From the NCBI RefSeq assembly GCF_028826155.1, contig NZ_JAQGPN010000001.1, forward strand, positions 2,609,501 to 2,673,500: DNA of 64,000 nt, given 5' to 3'. Below the pieces are notes generated by a model that saw only the letters and a list, made by a program, of their open reading frames with translations, was not told where the DNA came from and did no database searches. Position 1 is the first letter of the stretch; each line of letters starts with the position of its first letter. Source of the stretch: Mesorhizobium shangrilense. GTDB taxonomy: Bacteria; Pseudomonadota; Alphaproteobacteria; Rhizobiales; Rhizobiaceae. Both the position numbers and the translations under genes were made by a program. Below, piece by piece: positions 59,889-64,000 of this stretch.

Positions 59889-61144
59889 TCCGCAGCGAGC
59901 CGCACGCCAAAGGCGATCGCCGTCAGTGTCTGGTTGAGATGCATTGACCGGTACTGCTCGCCATAGGTGTTGAAGCCGATGACGCGGTTCTCGCGGTAGA
60001 GGTCGGAAATGTCCCGGAATATCTGGCGATTCTGCGCGTCCAGTCGACGGAGTACGCAATCGAAGCCGAGGACCATGTCGATGCCTCCCAGCCTCTTTTC
60101 GACGTTTTTGAAGGCGCTGCGGGTCGACTGCACCATGCCTTTCGGTTGGGCGAGAGACAGCACGATGCCGTCGTCTATGGCGCAGAAAAAGGACAGCGAG
60201 CCGTCAGGAAGCACCTTCTGGATGGAGCGGCAATAGTATTCCCCGCCGACACGCAACACCACGGGATGCGAAGCGAAGCTCAAGGGCGTCAGCTGCGCGG
60301 TTTCAATGCCGACGGCTGCGGCGAACTCGTCCGCCGCGACGCCCGCATTGAATTCATGGACGACGCGGCGATCCGGGTCCGACGAGGTGACGACGAGCTT
60401 CTCGGCGGTAGGTTCGAAATTCTCGGTCTTGAACACCTGGAACGGCACGTCGGTCGCGATCAACACGACAACGGCGCAGTTCGAGGCGACCTTGCCGTTG
60501 CGGATCAGCGTTGTCGTCTCGAACTTGAGGTCGTCGCCGGCCGATGCCCCGATGAGCGGTATGTCGTTCAGGCCCCAGTGGATGGCCGACGTTACTGCCT
60601 CCTCTGCAAAGGACATGCCGTCGATGAAGCAGAGTGCGAACAGGTTGCGGTGGTGCGAGGGGTGTGGATGGGCGAGCATCGAGCGCTTGATCGCCTCGAC
60701 CTCGCCGGTGATCTCGCTCAATCCCGAGGTCGAGAGGTTTTCAACCATTGCGGAAGCAGCCGCAAACGACGCCGTCGGGAAGAGCAGCGCGACGGCATGC
60801 CGTTCTTCCAGGCCGTTCGGCGTGATCTCCCCCGCCGTCGAACAGCCGACGAAAGCGAGCCTGGGCGCCGCTTCCACCAGAGCGTCGGACAGCGATTGTG
60901 CATCCATCAGAGCCTGGGAGAAAAACACCAACGCGAAGCCGGCATCGGCGGCAGCCGCTTCCCGGGCAATGTGCTGCGCAAACCCACGCGGATCGGGCGC
61001 GTCGGTTGTCAGCGCCAAAAGTCCGCAGCCATAGCTCGTGGTGACGACGGCCAGCGAAATTCCTCCCGAGTTCTTGTCCGGCGTCGTTTCCGCACGGATG
61101 GGCGCTTCGGTCGACGCCGCCGGCAGTTTTGTCCGAGCGGCCAC
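59885..61144 (-). CDS. FIST-domain sensory protein (NosP-like)
   Basis: The protein has about 419 residues with an N-terminal FIST domain (including VFFSQALMDAQSL and FVGCSTAGEIT) and a C-terminal FIST_C domain (RLGGIDMVLGFDCVLRR, VIGFNTYGEQY). FIST domains bind small ligands. In Pseudomonas and Vibrio a FIST protein, NosP, binds haem and nitric oxide and inhibits a partner hybrid kinase. The GTG at 61144 is preferred because the 15 codons after the alternative TTG (61189) are poor coding sequence. Neither start has a good ribosome-binding site. Confidence 0.88.
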   Translation of the reverse strand: MAARTKLPAASTEAPIRAETTPDKNSGGISLAVVTTSYGCGLLALTTDAPDPRGFAQHIAREAAAADAGFALVFFSQALMDAQSLSDALVEAAPRLAFVGCSTAGEITPNGLEERHAVALLFPTASFAAASAMVENLSTSGLSEITGEVEAIKRSMLAHPHPSHHRNLFALCFIDGMSFAEEAVTSAIHWGLNDIPLIGASAGDDLKFETTTLIRNGKVASNCAVVVLIATDVPFQVFKTENFEPTAEKLVVTSSDPDRRVVHEFNAGVAADEFAAAVGIETAQLTPLSFASHPVVLRVGGEYYCRSIQKVLPDGSLSFFCAIDDGIVLSLAQPKGMVQSTRSAFKNVEKRLGGIDMVLGFDCVLRRLDAQNRQIFRDISDLYRENRVIGFNTYGEQYRSMHLNQTLTAIAFGVRLAAE

Positions 61145-61339
61145 GAATTTGCAATGCCCAACGGGCCCAGGTTCCCACCTTAAGTCCAATATACGACGGC
61201 GTGGGTGCGCTCCATTCTCGCTGCGGCAGGCGCTGAGAATCTGCGCCCAAGCTGTTGCTTTAAGTTGTGGAGTGGCGTCAGATTGCGGTCCCGAACCGGA
61301 GGGTTGGGATCGGTTGGACGAGAGCCAAGGGAGGTATCA

Positions 61340-61840
61340 TTGTCTGAAGTATCGTTAGTGGTGAACGGGCGAAAGGTGAGCGGCTCCGTCGAGGACCGCA
61401 CCCTGCTCGTTCATTTCCTCAGGGAGCATCTGGGACTGACCGGAACGCATGTGGGCTGCGACACCTCCCAGTGCGGCGCCTGCGTCGTCCATGTCGACGG
61501 CAAGGCCGTCAAATCGTGCACAATGCTCGCCGTGCAGGCGTCCGGCTCGACCGTCGTCACCATCGAGGGCCTGGCGAACGGCGCCGACCTGCATCCCGTG
61601 CAGGCGGCGTTCAAGGAACATCACGGCCTGCAGTGCGGTTTCTGCACGCCCGGCATGATCATGGCCGCCACGGACATGATCAACCGCCATCCCGAAGGTC
61701 TCGACGAGGCGACCGTGCGCACGGAGCTCGAAGGCAACATTTGCCGCTGCACGGGCTACCACAACATCGTCAAGGCGATCCTCGCCGCGTCGCAGGCAAT
61801 GTCGAAGGGCAAGGGGAAGGCAAAGGCGAAGGCAGCGTAG
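61340..61840 (+). CDS. 2Fe-2S subunit of a xanthine-oxidase-family molybdenum hydroxylase (CoxS-like)
   Basis: The 166-residue protein has the plant-ferredoxin motif [15 protein letters not shown] with a later C and the second cluster motif CGFCTPGM...[10 protein letters not shown]. It would carry electrons from the molybdenum subunit encoded next. The start is TTG at 61340, chosen because GGGAGG lies 5-6 nt upstream; longer in-frame starts have no such site. The C-terminus is a run of Lys, Gly and Ala ([12 protein letters not shown]) that is unusually basic. Confidence 0.92.
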   Translation: MSEVSLVVNGRKVSGSVEDRTLLVHFLREHLGLTGTHVGCDTSQCGACVVHVDGKAVKSCTMLAVQASGSTVVTIEGLANGADLHPVQAAFKEHHGLQCGFCTPGMIMAATDMINRHPEGLDEATVRTELEGNICRCTGYHNIVKAILAASQAMSKGKGKAKAKAA

Positions 61841-61844
61841 TTCG

Positions 61845-61970
61845 AGCGCGGTTAGGGAGCAGCGAACAGCGAACAGGGATTACCCGAACGCTCTCGCGAG
61901 GTACCGAACGCATCGCTGGTCCGCTCCCGCAATTCGCTACCAACTACTCGCTATTCGCTTCGGAGTTTTG
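61845..61970. repeat. Imperfect inverted repeat with GCGAACAG / GCGAATAG units
   Basis: The left end reads GGGAGCAGCGAACAGCGAACAG; the right end in reverse complement reads AGCGAATAGCGAGTAGTTGG. The element fills the gap between the 2Fe-2S and large-subunit genes and ends just before the GGAGGAGG ribosome-binding site of the latter. It is related to the element at 53941-54050. Confidence 0.7.
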
Positions 61971-61985
61971 CGGAGGAGGTCTGCA

Positions 61986-64000
61986 ATGGGAATGGAAGGC
62001 ATTGGCGCCCGCGTGGCGCGTAAGGAAGACAAGAGGTTCATCACCGGCGGGGGCCGCTACACGGACGACATGGTCGTTCCCGGCATGAAGCATGCCGTGT
62101 TTGTGCGCAGTCCCTACGCACATGCCGACATCAAGAAGATTGACGTCAAGGCGGCGCAGGCCATGCCGGGCGTAATCGACGTGTTGACCGGCAAGCAGCT
62201 CAAGGCCGATGGCATCGGCAACCTGATCTGCGGCTGGATGATCCACTCGAAGGACGGCTCGCCCATGAAGATGGGCGCCTGGTCGCCGCTGGCGGTCGAT
62301 CGCGTCCGCTATGTCGGCGACGCGGTGGTGATCGTGATCGCCGACACCAAGGGCCAGGCGCGCGACGCCGCCGAGGCCGTCGAGGTGACCTACAAGGAGC
62401 GGAAGTCGGTGACCGAGGCGGTGGATGCCCTCAAGCAGGGAGCGCCGCAGTTGCATCCGGAGGCCGAAGGCAACCAGATCTTCGACTGGGAACTCGGCGA
62501 CGCCCAAGCGACCGACGCGGCGCTGGCCAAGGCCGCTCACATCACCAAGATGCACATCGTCAACAACCGCCTCGTGCCCAACGCGATGGAGCCACGCGCT
62601 ACGCTCGGCCACTACGACAAGGCCGAGGACCACTTCACCTGCTGGACCACCTCGCAGAACCCGCACGTGGCGCGCCTTGTGATGAGCGCGTTCTACAACG
62701 TGGCGCCGGAGAACAAGCTGCGGGTGATCGCGCCCGACGTCGGCGGCGGCTTCGGCTCGAAGATCTTCATCTATCCCGAGGAAGTCGTCTGCCTGTGGGC
62801 CTCGAAGAAGACGGGCGTTCCGGTCAAGTGGGTGGCCGACCGCACCGAGAGCTTCCTCACCGACGCGCATGGCCGCGACCACGTGTCTGAAGTGCAGATG
62901 GCCTTCGACAAGGACAACCGCATCATCGGCCTGAAGGTCGACACGATCGCCAATTTCGGCGCCTACATGTCGCTCTTCTCGTCGTCGGTGCCGACCTACC
63001 TCTACGCAACCCTGCTGTCGGGCCAGTACAACATCCCGGCGATCCACGCGAATGTGCGGGCTGTGTACACCAACACGGCGCCCGTGGACGCCTATCGCGG
63101 GGCAGGGCGGCCGGAGGCCACCTACCTGCTTGAACGCACCGTCGAGACAGCCGCGCGCGAGCTCGGCGTGTCGCCGGCTGAACTGCGCCGCAAGAACTTC
63201 GTCACCCAGTTCCCGCACCAGACGCCCGTCATCATGGCCTATGACGCGGGCGACTACGCCGCCTCGCTCGACGCCGCCATGAAAGAGGCCAACTATGCCG
63301 GCTTCGAGAAGCGGCGCGCCGAGGCGAAGAAGCGCGGCAAGCTGCGCGGCATCGGCATGTCGAACTACATCGAGGCCTGCGGCATCGCGCCGTCGGCGGC
63401 GGTCGGTTCGCTCGGCGCCGGCGTCGGCCTCTGGGAGTCTGCCGAGGTGCGCGTCAACGCGGTCGGCACCATCGAGGTGTTGACCGGCTCGCACAGCCAC
63501 GGCCAGGGCCACGAGACGACCTTCGCCCAGCTCGTCAACCAGCGCTTCGGCGTGCCGATCGACAGTGTGTCGATCGTCCACGGCGACACCGACAAGGTGC
63601 AGATGGGCATGGGCACCTACGGCTCGCGCTCGGGCGCGGTCGGCATGAGCGCCGTGGTCAAGGCGCTCGACAAGGTCGAGGCCAAGGCCAAGAAGATCGC
63701 CGCGCACCTGATGGAGGCCGACGAGGGCGACATCGTGATCGAGGACGGCGCGCTGAAAGTCGCCGGCACCGACAAGAGCGTTCCGTGGTTCCAGCTGGCG
63801 CTCGCCGCCTACACCGCCCACAACCTGCCCGCAGGCATGGAGCCCGGCCTGAAGGAGACGGCGTTCTACGACCCGTCCAACTTCACCTTCCCGGCCGGCT
63901 GCTACATCTGCGAGGTCGAGGTCGATCCCGATACCGGCGTCACCGAGATCGTCCAGTTCGTGGCGGCCGACGACTTCGGCAACATCATCAACCCGATGAT
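61986..64000 (+). CDS. Molybdenum hydroxylase large subunit, form II CoxL-like, 5' part
   Basis: The frame is open from the ATG at 61986 to the window end, giving about 671 residues; the gene continues outside. It starts with [24 protein letters not shown], typical of xanthine-oxidase-family large subunits, and contains DVGGGFGSK (molybdopterin region). The active-site loop reads AYRGAGR, the form II signature, and not the AYxCSFR of true CO dehydrogenase. The substrate is therefore unknown. GGAGGAGG lies about 9 nt before the ATG. It follows the CoxS-like gene after a 145-bp repeat-filled gap. Confidence 0.93.
   Translation, partial: MGMEGIGARVARKEDKRFITGGGRYTDDMVVPGMKHAVFVRSPYAHADIKKIDVKAAQAMPGVIDVLTGKQLKADGIGNLICGWMIHSKDGSPMKMGAWSPLAVDRVRYVGDAVVIVIADTKGQARDAAEAVEVTYKERKSVTEAVDALKQGAPQLHPEAEGNQIFDWELGDAQATDAALAKAAHITKMHIVNNRLVPNAMEPRATLGHYDKAEDHFTCWTTSQNPHVARLVMSAFYNVAPENKLRVIAPDVGGGFGSKIFIYPEEVVCLWASKKTGVPVKWVADRTESFLTDAHGRDHVSEVQMAFDKDNRIIGLKVDTIANFGAYMSLFSSSVPTYLYATLLSGQYNIPAIHANVRAVYTNTAPVDAYRGAGRPEATYLLERTVETAARELGVSPAELRRKNFVTQFPHQTPVIMAYDAGDYAASLDAAMKEANYAGFEKRRAEAKKRGKLRGIGMSNYIEACGIAPSAAVGSLGAGVGLWESAEVRVNAVGTIEVLTGSHSHGQGHETTFAQLVNQRFGVPIDSVSIVHGDTDKVQMGMGTYGSRSGAVGMSAVVKALDKVEAKAKKIAAHLMEADEGDIVIEDGALKVAGTDKSVPWFQLALAAYTAHNLPAGMEPGLKETAFYDPSNFTFPAGCYICEVEVDPDTGVTEIVQFVAADDFGNIINPM

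Noticed and set aside
61340..64000. Aerobic carbon monoxide dehydrogenase (coxSL)
   Set aside because: The large subunit has AYRGAGR in place of the CO-specific AYxCSFR motif, so only the family, not the CO activity, is supported.

Overview
The window is a piece of a GC-rich (roughly 64 % by eye) alphaproteobacterial chromosome, most likely from the Rhizobiales and probably a Mesorhizobium-like Phyllobacteriaceae member. The main evidence is an acpXL-lpxXL cluster for very-long-chain lipid A acylation, a NADH dehydrogenase operon with the rhizobial NuoE C-terminal extension and extra small genes, PutA with a divergent Lrp-type regulator, a short ProS, and several palindromic intergenic repeats of the kind common in rhizobia. 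I saw no tRNA, rRNA, insertion sequence, prophage or CRISPR array.

Layout. 1-6.9 kb holds the end of a class III aminotransferase, a CxxC carboxymuconolactone-decarboxylase-like protein, a phasin-like protein, two valine-catabolic genes (mmsB and an acyl-CoA dehydrogenase), a DMSP-lyase-like cupin, an AraC regulator with a VOC protein, and a TerB-like protein. 6.9-12.2 kb is a peptide/nickel-type ABC importer in which both ATPases are fused into one protein, with a palindromic repeat in frame in the linker. 12.4-14.2 kb has OsmC and M20 peptidase genes that converge on a shared CTAG. 14.5-19.1 kb is soeABC, a cytoplasmic quinone-linked sulfite dehydrogenase. 19.3-24.1 kb is the acpXL-fabF2-fabF1-adh-lpxXL operon without the expected fabZ. 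24.3-35.2 kb holds single metabolic genes: histidine phosphatase, AEC transporter, gabD, galM, putA/putR, a KDG kinase and a YcaQ-type protein.

35.6-51.35 kb is a complete nuoABCDEFGHIJKLMN operon with three embedded small genes. It continues through birA, rnj (RNase J), mce (methylmalonyl-CoA epimerase) and a DUF1467 gene to 54.7 kb. After a 498-bp gap with tandem repeats and a minus-strand intrinsic terminator comes proS-lolC-lolD. On the opposite strand lies a translationally coupled pair, a FIST-domain protein and a hybrid histidine kinase without its own sensor domain, arranged like the NosP/NahK nitric-oxide signalling pair. The window ends in a form II (AYRGAGR) CoxL-like molybdenum hydroxylase with its 2Fe-2S subunit.

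Functionally, nuo, soeABC, putA and the acyl-CoA dehydrogenase all feed electrons to the quinone pool. acpXL-lpxXL and lolCD build the outer membrane. mmsB, the acyl-CoA dehydrogenase and mce belong to branched-chain and propionate metabolism. The most unusual observations are the palindrome translated inside the ABC ATPase, the fabZ-less acpXL operon with a cysteine-less FabF2, the FIST/kinase pair, and the orphan minus-strand terminator upstream of proS.
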